From contig JBKGVF010000018.1 in the NCBI GenBank assembly GCA_046462535.1, positions 62,001-126,000 of the forward strand: a stretch of 64,000 nt of DNA, written 5' to 3'. How positions within the stretch are numbered: position 1 is the stretch's first letter; every line of letters starts with the position of its first letter. Made by a program: the position numbers and the translations under genes. Below, piece after piece: positions 9,195 to 17,899 of this stretch. The notes below the pieces were generated by a model. It saw only the letters and a list, made by a program, of their open reading frames with translations, was not told the origin of the DNA and did no database searches. The DNA comes from JAAZCI01 sp046462535. Its GTDB lineage: Bacteria; Pseudomonadota; Gammaproteobacteria; Cardiobacteriales; Wohlfahrtiimonadaceae.

Positions 9195-9761
9195 ATGAGT
9201 ATAAAACAGATCGCCACTATTGTTGGTAGCATCAGTAAAGACTCCATTAATATGGAGATTGCCCGCTTTATGCAGAATCGCTATCAAAAAAAGATGGCCA
9301 TTGAGATTCTTCCCCTCAATGATATCCCTCTCTATAATAGAGATATTGAATTAACACCCCCTGCAATAATCAAAAGATATCGACAAACGATTCGGGAGGC
9401 GGATGGACTGCTTCTCATTACACCAGAATATAATCACTCAATTCCTGGTGTTCTTAAAAATGCTTTAGATTGGTTCTCTCGAGTAGATCAGGTCTTTCAA
9501 GGGAAGCCCACGATGATTTTAGGGGCAACCCCCGGAGGATTAGGGACTGTAAAAGCACAGATCCATCTTCGACAAATCCTCAATTCTGGTGGTCTAGGGG
9601 CGTATGTCCTTCCCCAAAATGAGCTCTTTCTCTCCTCCATTCTCTCTAAGCTCGATGAGCAAAAGCAGCTCGTTGATGAGCCCACCCTCTCCTTTCTTGA
9701 TCAGACTGTTGATCACTTTATTCAATGGTGTGAACGCTTCCCACAAAACATATCATCCTAA
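9195..9761 (+). CDS. NADPH-dependent FMN reductase family protein
   Basis: A 188-residue flavodoxin-fold protein of the NADPH-dependent FMN reductase family (ChrR/YieF/azoreductase-like). The N-terminus reads ATIVGSISKDSINMEIA, the phosphate-binding loop for FMN (S-x-S-x-x-S-x-N pattern). LLITPEYNHSIPGVLKNALDWFSR is the second, highly conserved flavin-contact motif (about residues 78-100). Relatives reduce quinones, chromate or flavins in the cytoplasm and help against oxidative stress. The start is fixed by a consensus AAGGAGGT 7 bases upstream. Its last 9 bp overlap the tail of the convergent AEC carrier gene. The natural substrate is not predictable from sequence. Confidence 0.88.
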   Translation: MSIKQIATIVGSISKDSINMEIARFMQNRYQKKMAIEILPLNDIPLYNRDIELTPPAIIKRYRQTIREADGLLLITPEYNHSIPGVLKNALDWFSRVDQVFQGKPTMILGATPGGLGTVKAQIHLRQILNSGGLGAYVLPQNELFLSSILSKLDEQKQLVDEPTLSFLDQTVDHFIQWCERFPQNISS

Positions 9762-10688
9762 TAGAGTTAAAACCACCGGAATAGTCAATAGCGAGAGTAG
9801 CGTTGAAGTGATCACCACCGCAGTGCTAAAGAGACCATCGGCACCATATCGACTAAAGAGAACCGATGAGAGCGCAAAGGAGGGCATCGTCGCTGACATC
9901 AGTAAAATGCCCTTTAGCCAAGGGGTAAAGGGGAGAAACCAGAGCGTAATCGCAACGATAATGGGCATTGCAAGAAGCTTGTTTCCTGCAGTAAAGAGTA
10001 GGAGCGAGGAGGGAATCGCCCTACGCCTCTTCCACATAGGGGGGATTAACAACCCAATATAGATCATCGCCATTGGACTAGCGATATTGGCAAGGGTCTG
10101 CATCAGCTCTTTAAAGAAGTGAGGGGCCTCAAATTGAGTCAATCCTGCGGTTAACCCAATAATTATCGCCAACATAGGAATATTGATTAATGCCTTTAAA
10201 CGACGTAATGAAAACCCTTCACCTCCTTGAAGTAACGTCACCCCAACAGTCCAAAGCAGTAGATCAATCCCCGCATCAAAGATGGCTACTAACAGCGCCC
10301 CTTCAGGACCAAAGAGGGTATAAGCCAAAGGGATTCCAATAAACCCGGTATTGCCTAATACTGATAAGAGAGCAATCTCACTTCGCTTACCCCCCTCTAT
10401 ATTAAGTTTAGGTAGTAATAGCCAGTGGATAAAAATCAATCCTCCATTAAGTAGAAGTGAGAAGAGAAGTACCGCTACAATACGCTCCCCCACCTCCCCA
10501 TCAATCTGAAAATTGAAGATGCTCGATAGAATAATTGCCGGTAGACCTACATTAACAATAATTTTAATCAACATCTGCTGTACCTCTACAGTAAATGGTT
10601 GATTAATTCTTAGCAATACTCCAATCAAGATCATACTCCCCATTAGAGAGACCGCTGTAAAAATCGCCCCAAAACTTGCCTCTATCAT
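9753..10688 (-). CDS. AEC-family (auxin efflux carrier-like) membrane transporter
   Basis: A 311-residue integral membrane protein with about ten predicted hydrophobic segments, split by a central hydrophilic stretch near GGEGFSLRRLKALIN. It has the AEC/bile-acid-transporter-like layout: the N-terminal NVGLPAIILSSIFNF motif and the repeat pattern LLSVLGNTGFIGIPLAYTLFGPEG, whose GNTGF/IGIP is characteristic of AEC proteins. Bacterial homologues export or import small carboxylates such as malate or malonate. The substrate here is unknown. It is transcribed alone on the minus strand, convergent with the FMN reductase (9-bp overlap) and divergent from the secreted DUF4189-like gene. Confidence 0.85.
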   Translation of the reverse strand: MIEASFGAIFTAVSLMGSMILIGVLLRINQPFTVEVQQMLIKIIVNVGLPAIILSSIFNFQIDGEVGERIVAVLLFSLLLNGGLIFIHWLLLPKLNIEGGKRSEIALLSVLGNTGFIGIPLAYTLFGPEGALLVAIFDAGIDLLLWTVGVTLLQGGEGFSLRRLKALINIPMLAIIIGLTAGLTQFEAPHFFKELMQTLANIASPMAMIYIGLLIPPMWKRRRAIPSSLLLFTAGNKLLAMPIIVAITLWFLPFTPWLKGILLMSATMPSFALSSVLFSRYGADGLFSTAVVITSTLLSLLTIPVVLTLLG

Positions 10689-10793
10689 AATCGTTAACTC
10701 CTCCTCTTTATCATTCTTCCCTATTACCAGTATCTCTCTGTTACACTCAATAGAGAGAAGCAGAACTCTTCAATTTACACCATAAGGTACCTA

Positions 10794-11408
10794 ATGATGA
10801 TCAGAAGCATCCTCCTACTCCTACTCTATTATGCCACTATCGTTACAGCAGAATCGCTACCCGATGCAACTCTATTTGCCTGTAATGATGACCACTTCTG
10901 CTCCAATAAATTACTGAAGAGCAATGGAGAGATTCGTAACTTCCGCCACACCTATGAAGCAGAACCCCGAGGTATACCGCAACATTACTATGGCGCAATT
11001 GCCATGAATCCTCAAAGCGGTATGACCCGTAGCGAGATTTATCGTGATAGCAATCAGATCATCTCTATTAATGATGCCAAATTAGGGAAGGGGGCTCGCC
11101 GCACCTTTCGTGGCGTTGAGCGCGTTGAGCGATTAGTCCTTACCGGTTGCCCTCTATGTGAAATTGCTATCACCTTTCGTGACGGTTGTGCAGCCCTCGC
11201 CTGGTCTCCAACTAAGGAGCGCTACTACCGCGCCCTCTTTGAGTATGAACCCCATCTACGCCCAATTAAGAGCAGTGGGAAAAATCCCTATCTACACCAT
11301 GTCGCAGCAACAGCTCTACAGCGCTGCCAAACAGAGCAGCAGCACCCTCAATCTACTAACGATTGCCGTGTTGTAGCACAACTTTGTACCGATCAGAAGT
11401 GGCCTTAA
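10794..11408 (+). CDS. secreted DUF4189-like protein, function unknown
   Basis: A 204-residue protein with an N-terminal signal peptide (hydrophobic IRSILLLLLYYATIVTAES, probable cut after TAES or TA). The mature part is cysteine-rich, with eight Cys (CNDDHFC, CPLC, DGC, RC, DC, LC), so several disulfides are likely in the periplasm or outside the cell. HYYGAIAMNPQSG, CEIAITFRDGCAALAW and a terminal DCRVVAQLCT fit the YGAIA...C-x-V...NGCAALA...C-x-V pattern of DUF4189 domains, but with a longer insert between the first and second parts than usual. No catalytic motif is evident. It precedes proC by about 90 bp and may have its own promoter. Confidence 0.6.
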   Translation: MMIRSILLLLLYYATIVTAESLPDATLFACNDDHFCSNKLLKSNGEIRNFRHTYEAEPRGIPQHYYGAIAMNPQSGMTRSEIYRDSNQIISINDAKLGKGARRTFRGVERVERLVLTGCPLCEIAITFRDGCAALAWSPTKERYYRALFEYEPHLRPIKSSGKNPYLHHVAATALQRCQTEQQHPQSTNDCRVVAQLCTDQKWP

Positions 11409-11496
11409 AAAAGAGAGGCTCAATCTCCCTCTGATCTTTGTTAAAATAGCTCTTTTCCATACTGCCAAGGTATAAACTGAATCAAAAGGAGTGAGG

Positions 11497-12333
11497 ATGA
11501 GTTTTTCTATCGGATTTATTGGTGGGGGCAATATGGCCCGTGCCATCTTAACAGGAGCAGTCACCGACTACCCTAAATCAAAGCTATTTGTTGCAGATCG
11601 ACATCAAGCAAACCGTGACTACTTTAGCCAACAGCTAGGAATCACCGCCTGTAAACATTTTAGTGAGTTTATTCAGAAAGTTGACCTACTCATTCTTGCG
11701 ATAAAACCACAGGGATTTCCAGAACTCTTTGCTGAACTTCGTCCCCATATTAAAGAGAGCTTAAGCATTATTTCGATTGCAGCGGGGGTCACCACCACCT
11801 CTATCCAACAAGGCTTAGGGTTAACTAAGCAGCCCGTTATTCGCGTCATGCCAAATACGCCTGCAACCATTAATCTAGGGGCATCAGCACTCTACGCAAC
11901 AAAAGAGACCCCTAAGATGCTAAAAGAATTTACTGACACACTCTTCTCCACCTGCGGCATCACCGTTTGGGTACCTAAAGAGGAGCAGCTCTCTGCTGCT
12001 GTGGCCGTCTCGGGTTCAAGTCCTGCGTACTTCTTTTATATTATGGAAATCATGACTGAGATGGGGGTTAATCTAGGATTAAGCCCAGAGAGTAGCGCCC
12101 TACTAACGAAGCAATCCCTACTAGGTGCCGCTCGCTATAGCTTAAAGAGTGAGGAGTCATTAGCGACCTTAAAACAGAATGTTATCTCCCCTAATGGGAC
12201 AACGGAAGCTGCGATCAAGAGCTTTCTAGAAGATGATCTTGCCGGTACCATTCAACGAGGCATGGAGGCTGCCGCTAAACGAGACCGGATGCTCTCAGAA
12301 GAGATTGCCACCCTCCTTACCACCACTGATTAA
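11497..12333 (+). CDS. proC: pyrroline-5-carboxylate reductase
   Basis: A 278-residue cytoplasmic enzyme for the last step of proline synthesis, reducing pyrroline-5-carboxylate with NAD(P)H. The dinucleotide-binding motif GFIGGGNMARAI is at residues 6-17. AVSGSSPAYFFY and the C-terminal VISPNGTTEAAI, the substrate-binding signature of ProC, are both present. I place the start at the ATG at 11497, because AAGGAG (11486-11491) sits 5 bases upstream. An in-frame GTG at 11491 is part of that Shine-Dalgarno and is less likely. It is followed 16 bp later by yggT, the usual proC-yggT pairing. Confidence 0.95.
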   Translation: MSFSIGFIGGGNMARAILTGAVTDYPKSKLFVADRHQANRDYFSQQLGITACKHFSEFIQKVDLLILAIKPQGFPELFAELRPHIKESLSIISIAAGVTTTSIQQGLGLTKQPVIRVMPNTPATINLGASALYATKETPKMLKEFTDTLFSTCGITVWVPKEEQLSAAVAVSGSSPAYFFYIMEIMTEMGVNLGLSPESSALLTKQSLLGAARYSLKSEESLATLKQNVISPNGTTEAAIKSFLEDDLAGTIQRGMEAAAKRDRMLSEEIATLLTTTD

Positions 12334-12349
12334 CCGACAAAGGGATACT

Positions 12350-13030
12350 ATGTCACTCTTTAACTATCTACTCTACTTTATTATTGAGCTCACCTTTAAT
12401 CTCTTTGCTCTTCTAGTATTGCTGCGCTTTATACTCCAAGTGGTTAAGGCGAGCTTTCTCCACCCCATTATTCAGTTGCTGGTGAAGATAACCAATCCAC
12501 TTCTCCTTCCAGTCCGACGCATAACCCCTATCTTTAGTCGTTATGATTGGTCCTGTATTCTACTGGTTACCCTCTTAGGCTTAGTTAAATATACCCTCTA
12601 CATCGTAATGGGGATGATTCCCCCCCATCCTCCACTGATCATCTTCGGTTTGGTGATTCTCGATATTATCCGACTTATCGCCTATATACTCCTCTTTTCA
12701 CTCATACTAAGGGCAATTGCTAGCTGGCTTGGTTCCTCTCCACGGCAATCGATGATCTTAGGCTTACTCAACCTCATAACCGACCCTCTCCTACGCCGTA
12801 TTAAGTGGCGAATGCAATGGCGAATGATTGATTTTAAACCCATGGTGGTGGCACTGCTCCTCTTAATTCTACTGCAGGTGGTGGTGATATTAGAAAGCAG
12901 CCTTACTATCTATGGCAAATTCTCATCGCCCGATCACGATCAACGGGCACTGATCGAGGCATTGGAAGCTGAACGCGCAGAACGATTACGCCTAGAGGAG
13001 CGAATCCAAAATCAGCAGCAGACACCTTAA
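12350..13030 (+). CDS. yggT: YggT-family integral membrane protein
   Basis: A 226-residue membrane protein made of two tandem YggT repeats. Each repeat has hydrophobic helices followed by the loop pattern seen in SFLHPIIQLLVKITNPLLLPVRRITP (first) and SILGLLNLITDPLLRRIKW-like (second). YggT proteins are linked to osmotic tolerance and K+ balance and are usually encoded next to proC, as here. The C-terminus ends in a charged, probably helical tail (ALIEALEAERAERLRLEERIQ) with coiled-coil character. The ATG at 12350 is used; the longer open frame upstream lies inside proC and has no ribosome site. A stem-loop follows the gene. Confidence 0.85.
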   Translation: MSLFNYLLYFIIELTFNLFALLVLLRFILQVVKASFLHPIIQLLVKITNPLLLPVRRITPIFSRYDWSCILLVTLLGLVKYTLYIVMGMIPPHPPLIIFGLVILDIIRLIAYILLFSLILRAIASWLGSSPRQSMILGLLNLITDPLLRRIKWRMQWRMIDFKPMVVALLLLILLQVVVILESSLTIYGKFSSPDHDQRALIEALEAERAERLRLEERIQNQQQTP

Positions 13031-13040
13031 GCAGCATCTT

Positions 13041-13068
13041 GGGCTGGCACATTGATCTGTGCTAGCCC
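13041..13068 (+). terminator. probable terminator hairpin after yggT, shared with convergent uup
   Basis: GGGCTGGCACA pairs with TGTGCTAGCCC (one G-U pair) across a 6-base loop. CTCTTTCACC follows, so the U-tract is weak. It lies 10 bp past yggT and just beyond the end of the convergent uup gene. Confidence 0.5.
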
Positions 13069-13083
13069 CTCTTTCACCCTCCC

Positions 13084-14991
13084 TTATCCATCTTCCCCCT
13101 CTAAGATGCTCTCTAATTCAAGCCACCGCTCCTCTGCTGCCTCTAGCTCTGCTGCTATCTGACTTAACTCCTTTAAGAGGGCGGCCTGCTCCTCATGTGG
13201 CTGCTCATAGAAAGCACTCTCCTGCGTCCTCTCCGTCAACTCAGTGCTACGGCACTCTAAATGCTCAATCCTCTCTGGGAGTTGTGCTAACTCTCGCTGC
13301 TCATTATAGCTAAGCTTTCGTCGCCCTTTCCGCTCTCTATTAGTTGCTCTCTCTCTTCCCTTATTTGCTGCCCCTTCCTTACCTATCTCCTCTTGCTTTA
13401 CCCCCTCTTTATCACGAACTTTTGCCCAATCACTATAACCACCAAGAAAATGGCCAATCTTCCCAGCCCCTTCAAATACTAAAATAGAGGTAACCACCTG
13501 ATCTAAAAAGTGGCGATCGTGAGAGATCAGCAGTAAAGTTCCCTGAAAATTGTGAAGCAGCTCCTCTAGCAACTCCAAAGTCTCCAGATCTAGATCATTA
13601 GTGGGCTCATCCATAACCAATAAATTAAAAGGGCGAGTAAATAGCTTCGCTAAAAGCAGACGATTACGCTCCCCGCCTGAGAGTGATTTCACCGGACTTC
13701 GAGCTCGCTCAGGTGTAAAAAGGAACTCCTGTAGCCACCCCATCACATGGCGTCTCTTCCCACCTATCTCAACAAAATCACTCCCCTCTACTACATTTTC
13801 AAGGAGAGTACGCTCAAGATCGAGCTCCCCTCGCAATTGATCAAAGTAGGCCACCTCCAATCCTGTACCCCGCTCTACAGTGCCAGAATCTGGCGTGAGT
13901 CTACCCAGCAAAAGCTTAATCAGAGTGGATTTACCCGCACCGTTAGGGCCAATGATCCCAATTCGATCTCCCCGTTCAACGACTAACGAAAAATCTTTAA
14001 TTAGCGGTCCATCCGCTCCAGAAAAGGTGAGTCCCTCAGCAACAATCACTCGCTTTCCAGAGTATCCCCCCTCCTCATAATGAAGCGTAGCCACCCCTTG
14101 CCGCTCTAATCGCTCCGCTCGCTCTTTACGCATACGCTCCAACTCCCGTACACGCCCCTCACTACGAGTACGTCGCGCTTTAACCCCCTGCTTAATCCAT
14201 ATCTCCTCTTCGGCTAATTTCTTATCAAAAGCACGCCACTGCTGCTCCTCATTGTAAAGCTCTATCGCTTTCTGCTCTAAATAATCTCGGTAACTACCGG
14301 GATACTCAGTGAGCACCCCTCGATCTAACTCAATAATCTTTGTCGCTAATGCATCTACAAAGAGTCGATCATGGGAGATAAAGAGAAGTGTCCCCTGATA
14401 GTGGGTTGTGAGCACCTCTTCAAGCCACTCAATCATCTCAATATCGAGATGGTTTGTAGGCTCATCCAGTAGTAACAGATCAGGATCACTTACTAAAGCC
14501 CGTGCAAGCAAAGCGCGGCGAATCCAGCCACCCGAGAGCTCCGCCATCTGCCAATCTCCCTCCAGCTCAAGTCGCGTCAACATTTCATCGATCCGCTGCT
14601 CACTATTCCAACCATCTAAACGATCGAGAGACTCCTGAAGCGAGGCGAGACGCTCAAGCTGCTCTGGCTCACTGCTAAGAAGTTGATGATACTCACTAAG
14701 ATACTCCCCCACTTGCGCTAAACCAGAGGCAACAAAGTGGTAGACAGTAACAGAGAGATCTGTAGGCACCTCCTGATCGAGCTTAGCAATCTTTAAGCCT
14801 GCATCATGATGCAGTTGCCCTCCATCTGGCTCCACCTCTTTTGCTATAACCCTCAAAAGGGATGACTTCCCCTCCCCATTTCGTCCAACAAGAGCAATAC
14901 GTTCGCCCCGATAGATGGTTAAATCAACATCCGAAAGAAGAGGACGCGCCCCGTAGGCTAATGAGAGCTGATCTAAACGCAAAATTGGCAT
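13084..14991 (-). CDS. uup: ABC-F ATPase Uup
   Basis: A 635-residue soluble ABC-F protein with two nucleotide-binding domains and no membrane segment. The first NBD has Walker A GRNGEGKSS (36-44), signature LSGGWIRRALLARAL and LLLDEPTNHLD. The second has GPNGAGKST (about 345) with LSGGERNRLLLAKL and LLVMDEPTNDLD. Between them is the long charged linker of ABC-F proteins (ARRTRSEGRVRELERMRKERAERLERQG), and the C-terminus is a coiled coil (about 540-635). The C-terminal coiled coil identifies Uup, which binds branched DNA and affects ribosome-related processes and transposon excision in E. coli. It is monocistronic and convergent with yggT. Confidence 0.92.
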   Translation of the reverse strand: MPILRLDQLSLAYGARPLLSDVDLTIYRGERIALVGRNGEGKSSLLRVIAKEVEPDGGQLHHDAGLKIAKLDQEVPTDLSVTVYHFVASGLAQVGEYLSEYHQLLSSEPEQLERLASLQESLDRLDGWNSEQRIDEMLTRLELEGDWQMAELSGGWIRRALLARALVSDPDLLLLDEPTNHLDIEMIEWLEEVLTTHYQGTLLFISHDRLFVDALATKIIELDRGVLTEYPGSYRDYLEQKAIELYNEEQQWRAFDKKLAEEEIWIKQGVKARRTRSEGRVRELERMRKERAERLERQGVATLHYEEGGYSGKRVIVAEGLTFSGADGPLIKDFSLVVERGDRIGIIGPNGAGKSTLIKLLLGRLTPDSGTVERGTGLEVAYFDQLRGELDLERTLLENVVEGSDFVEIGGKRRHVMGWLQEFLFTPERARSPVKSLSGGERNRLLLAKLFTRPFNLLVMDEPTNDLDLETLELLEELLHNFQGTLLLISHDRHFLDQVVTSILVFEGAGKIGHFLGGYSDWAKVRDKEGVKQEEIGKEGAANKGRERATNRERKGRRKLSYNEQRELAQLPERIEHLECRSTELTERTQESAFYEQPHEEQAALLKELSQIAAELEAAEERWLELESILEGEDG

Positions 14992-15095
14992 AATACCCCT
15001 CTATACTTATTTTCTAGCTAATGGGTAGACTGCACCCAATTGATGGGGTAAACGATAGCAGAGATCTCCTTACTTCACCATAAAAGTAACATGAT

Positions 15096-15132
15096 AAAAA
15101 GAGATCATTAGCCTAATGACTAATGATCTCTT
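15096..15132 (-). terminator. intrinsic terminator downstream of gbuA
   Basis: On the minus strand a 13-bp perfect stem (AAGAGATCATTAG / CTAATGATCTCTT) encloses an 8-base loop and runs into TTTTTATC. It lies about 30 bases after the gbuA stop, ending the guanidinobutyrate unit. Confidence 0.8.
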
Positions 15133-15161
15133 AATTACAGCAAGAGGTCATCTACTACCAA

Positions 15162-16127
15162 TTAACGCCCTTCGCGATTTGCCACCACCTGTGGAAGAAC
15201 GCAGAGCATCTCATAGAGTAGATTTGCTCCAATCAGTGCCGTTGTTCCTGAAACATCATAGATTGGCGCTACCTCTACTAAATCACACCCAACAAGATTT
15301 AAACCGGCACAGCCACGAACCACCTCCAGCGCCTGAATCACAGTTAGACCACCTACTTCCGGTGTTCCTGTTCCTGGCGCCATACTCGGCTCAATACTAT
15401 CAATATCATAAGAGAGATAGACAGGACCATCACCCATCTTTGCCCGCACTTGGGCCATTAATGGCTCTAAGGAGCGGTGCCAACACTCTTCAGCCTGAAC
15501 CACCTGAAACCCTTGCGCTCTACTCCAATCGATATCTCCTGAATCTAATGATTGGCCACGAATACCGATCTGTACAACACGCTCCGTATCCAGCAAGCCC
15601 TCTTCAACAGCGCGACGGAATGTAGTTCCATGTGCTAAAGCCTCTCCAAACATCTCATCATTAACATCTGAATGGGCATCAACATGGATTAAGCCAACAG
15701 GCCCATGTTTTTTATTAATTGCCCGCAAGATTGGCAAAGTAACCGTATGATCCCCCCCAATAGAGAGAGGTATAATATTATGGGCCAGCAACTCATCATA
15801 GAATGACTCGATAATGGCAACCGTCTTCTCAAGATTATAGGTATTAACCGGAACATCACCAATATCGGCAATATTCAGATGCTCAAAAGGATTAACATCA
15901 GTAGCCTGATTGTAAGGGCGAATCATTACCGACTCAGAGCGGACACCACGGGGGCCAAAGCGGGCACCACTTCTAAATGATGTTCCAATATCCAGAGGAA
16001 TCCCCACAAATGCCGCATCGAGATCGCTCCCCTCTAACTCTGTCACATAAGGTAGGCGCAACATTGTAGCGATCCCACCTGCACGGGGCATCTCATTACC
16101 ACTTAATGGCATATACTTTTTACTCAT
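15162..16127 (-). CDS. gbuA: guanidinobutyrase-like ureohydrolase (arginase/agmatinase family)
   Basis: A 321-residue Mn-dependent ureohydrolase. The metal ligands are complete: GGDH (H127), DAHSD (150-154) and SYDIDSIEP (D241, D243). The N-terminus MPLSGNEMPRAGGIATMLRLP, DAAFVGIPLDIGTS and ESVMIRPYN closely follow what I recall of Pseudomonas guanidinobutyrase GbuA rather than E. coli SpeB. The predicted reaction is 4-guanidinobutanoate to 4-aminobutanoate plus urea. The setting supports a guanidino-acid substrate: a sodium:solute symporter lies upstream on the same strand and a LysR regulator diverges, as in Pseudomonas gbu/gpu loci. Agmatine, guanidinopropionate or guanidine remain possible. 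A structured leader (16171-16276) separates it from the symporter. The Shine-Dalgarno is AGGAGT, 6 bases from the ATG. Confidence 0.82.
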   Translation of the reverse strand: MSKKYMPLSGNEMPRAGGIATMLRLPYVTELEGSDLDAAFVGIPLDIGTSFRSGARFGPRGVRSESVMIRPYNQATDVNPFEHLNIADIGDVPVNTYNLEKTVAIIESFYDELLAHNIIPLSIGGDHTVTLPILRAINKKHGPVGLIHVDAHSDVNDEMFGEALAHGTTFRRAVEEGLLDTERVVQIGIRGQSLDSGDIDWSRAQGFQVVQAEECWHRSLEPLMAQVRAKMGDGPVYLSYDIDSIEPSMAPGTGTPEVGGLTVIQALEVVRGCAGLNLVGCDLVEVAPIYDVSGTTALIGANLLYEMLCVLPQVVANREGR

Positions 16128-16170
16128 CTTCTACTCCTATTAAATATTAATATTAGATATAGATACTGAT

Positions 16171-16276
16171 AAAAATCCGATAGGATCTCATCCATCGCCT
16201 AATCGGAAGATAGGGATTAAGATGGCCAATGGATCAACAGCTGCAGACCCATTGCTCCCAATTGCCACCTTAATCG
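16171..16276 (-). promoter_or_regulatory. two-hairpin leader with terminator-like element upstream of gbuA
   Basis: On the minus strand, 5' to 3'. A large stem-loop (16276-16216) has an outer 12-bp stem GATTAAGGTGGC / GCCATCTTAATC with one G-U pair and an inner CAATGG / CCATTG stem. It is followed by a second hairpin, TCCGATTAGG...CCTATCGGA (16207-16176, one bulged T), that runs straight into ATTTTTAT. The second hairpin looks like an intrinsic terminator about 45 bases before gbuA. A structured element followed by a terminator resembles an attenuator or riboswitch, but it could equally be the symporter gene's terminator. It does not match a guanidine riboswitch that I can recognise by eye. 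Confidence 0.45.
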
Positions 16277-16313
16277 CTATATAACTGACTCATTACTAAG
16301 AGTGAATCGCTCT

Positions 16314-17708
16314 TTACTGACGTACAAGCGCAGCAATAGTCTCACTTCCTCGCCCCTCTTTGTAGGTAAGTAGGCTCGCCCCAACAAAGCTGATAATACT
16401 TACAAGCAGACCATAGTAGATGGGGGAATTGGCGTAGATACCATCTCTATAGATGAAGAGTGAGACGGTACTGAAACCTAAAATCATGGCGCTAATCGCC
16501 CCCTCTTTTGTTGCCCGCTTCCAGTAGATAGCTCCGATTAGTGGCACTAACATCCCCCCTACTAACAGGTTATAAGCAAAGCTTAACGCACTTAACACAT
16601 CGGTAAAGAGCAACGAAATTCCCAATACCGCTACCCCAATCACCCCTGTGGCAATACGATTGAGTCGCACAGAGCCCTCCCCTTTATAGAGCAGGGGCAT
16701 TAAATCTTCCGTAAAGGTGGTCGATGCCGCTAAGAGGGTTCCGCTAGCAGTAGACATTAATGCTGAGAGCACAGCGGCTAAAACAATACCGCGAATACCC
16801 ACAGGAAGAATTGTCTGCAGCATGGTGGCAAAAACATCATCGGCATTTGCTAAATCGGGAAGAAGAATCTTAGCTGTCATCCCAATTAGAGCACAGACTA
16901 AACCGTAGAGAATACAGTAGATCCCCGCTAAAAAGCCCCCACGACGCGCAACTGAGCTATTTTTTGCTGTAAAGACCCGCTGCCAAATATCCTGCCCAAT
17001 AATCATTCCAAAAAAGTAGATAAGAAAATAGGTGATAACGGTGCTCATCCCCATATTGCCAAGATGAAAGCTCATCTCAGGCATCTCTGCCACAAAGTTG
17101 CCCCAACCGCCAGCCTTATAGAGCGCAATAGGAAGAAGAATTAACGCTAAGCCAATGGTTTGTACCACAAATTGAATAATATCTGTGAGCGTGATGGACC
17201 ACATTCCCCCAATAACGGAGTAGAGCACCACAAGCCCCCCGGCCAGCAGCACCCCTTGCCATAATTCAAGCCCAAAGAAGATCTTTAAAATTGATCCCAT
17301 CCCCAAAACAGAGACAACAGAGACCATCGCCGTATTCACCAACATAATAAAAGCACTAATTCGGCGTACGGTAACGTTATATCGACGCTCTAAAACTTGT
17401 GTGACGGTAAAGATCTTCAATTTAAGTAGATGCTTAGCTAAAAAGACATTAAGCACCATCACCCCCAACCCCAAGCTGCCGGCTAACCAAACAGCAGAGA
17501 TACCGTAACGATATCCCAAGCTCATAGTACCTATAGTGGCCGCACCTCCAAGAACGGTGGCAGCCAGAGTCGCCAGATACATGGTGGGCCCTAAGCTACG
17601 CCCGGCGACAAGATACTCCTCTTGGTTCTTAACACGGCGCATACTATACCAACCCACCATCAAAATACCCATGGCGTAACAGAGAACGATCCCGATATCG
17701 ATCATCAT
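16314..17708 (-). CDS. sodium:solute symporter (SSS family), probable guanidino-acid uptake
   Basis: A 464-residue inner-membrane protein with about 13 hydrophobic segments and typical SSS features: EEYLVAGRSLGP after the first helix, GAATIGTMSLGYRYGISAVWLAGSLG, and ALMSTASGTLLAASTTFTEDL, which resembles the Na2-site helix. The family imports solutes with Na+. I set the start at ATGATG (17708), because AGGAGG lies 10 bases upstream; an open frame to 17786 has no ribosome site. The position between the divergent LysR gene and gbuA suggests import of the ureohydrolase substrate, as in Pseudomonas gbu and gpu loci. The substrate is inferred only from neighbours. Confidence 0.8.
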   Translation of the reverse strand: MMIDIGIVLCYAMGILMVGWYSMRRVKNQEEYLVAGRSLGPTMYLATLAATVLGGAATIGTMSLGYRYGISAVWLAGSLGLGVMVLNVFLAKHLLKLKIFTVTQVLERRYNVTVRRISAFIMLVNTAMVSVVSVLGMGSILKIFFGLELWQGVLLAGGLVVLYSVIGGMWSITLTDIIQFVVQTIGLALILLPIALYKAGGWGNFVAEMPEMSFHLGNMGMSTVITYFLIYFFGMIIGQDIWQRVFTAKNSSVARRGGFLAGIYCILYGLVCALIGMTAKILLPDLANADDVFATMLQTILPVGIRGIVLAAVLSALMSTASGTLLAASTTFTEDLMPLLYKGEGSVRLNRIATGVIGVAVLGISLLFTDVLSALSFAYNLLVGGMLVPLIGAIYWKRATKEGAISAMILGFSTVSLFIYRDGIYANSPIYYGLLVSIISFVGASLLTYKEGRGSETIAALVRQ

Positions 17709-17899
17709 AGTGTAGCTCCCTCCTGAATTTATCGATTTTGAATCCCAAGGGGATCCATTTATTATTCTTAAATTCACTATGCGCAATCTTTTTCGGGAAA
17801 TAAATGGTATTCTAAAAATAGATACTTTTGATTTATCTGAAGAATAATAATATCGTTAAAAATCAATCTTTATCAGCACTTAGAGGGGTAATAAATAAA

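Noticed and set aside
16128..16313. Guanidine riboswitch (ykkC-type) before gbuA
   Set aside because: The conserved aptamer motifs (for example ACGR loops) could not be found; it is kept only as an unknown structured leader.
17708..17786. N-terminal extension of the symporter
   Set aside because: Adds 26 polar residues without a ribosome site; AGGAGG fits the internal ATGATG at 17708.
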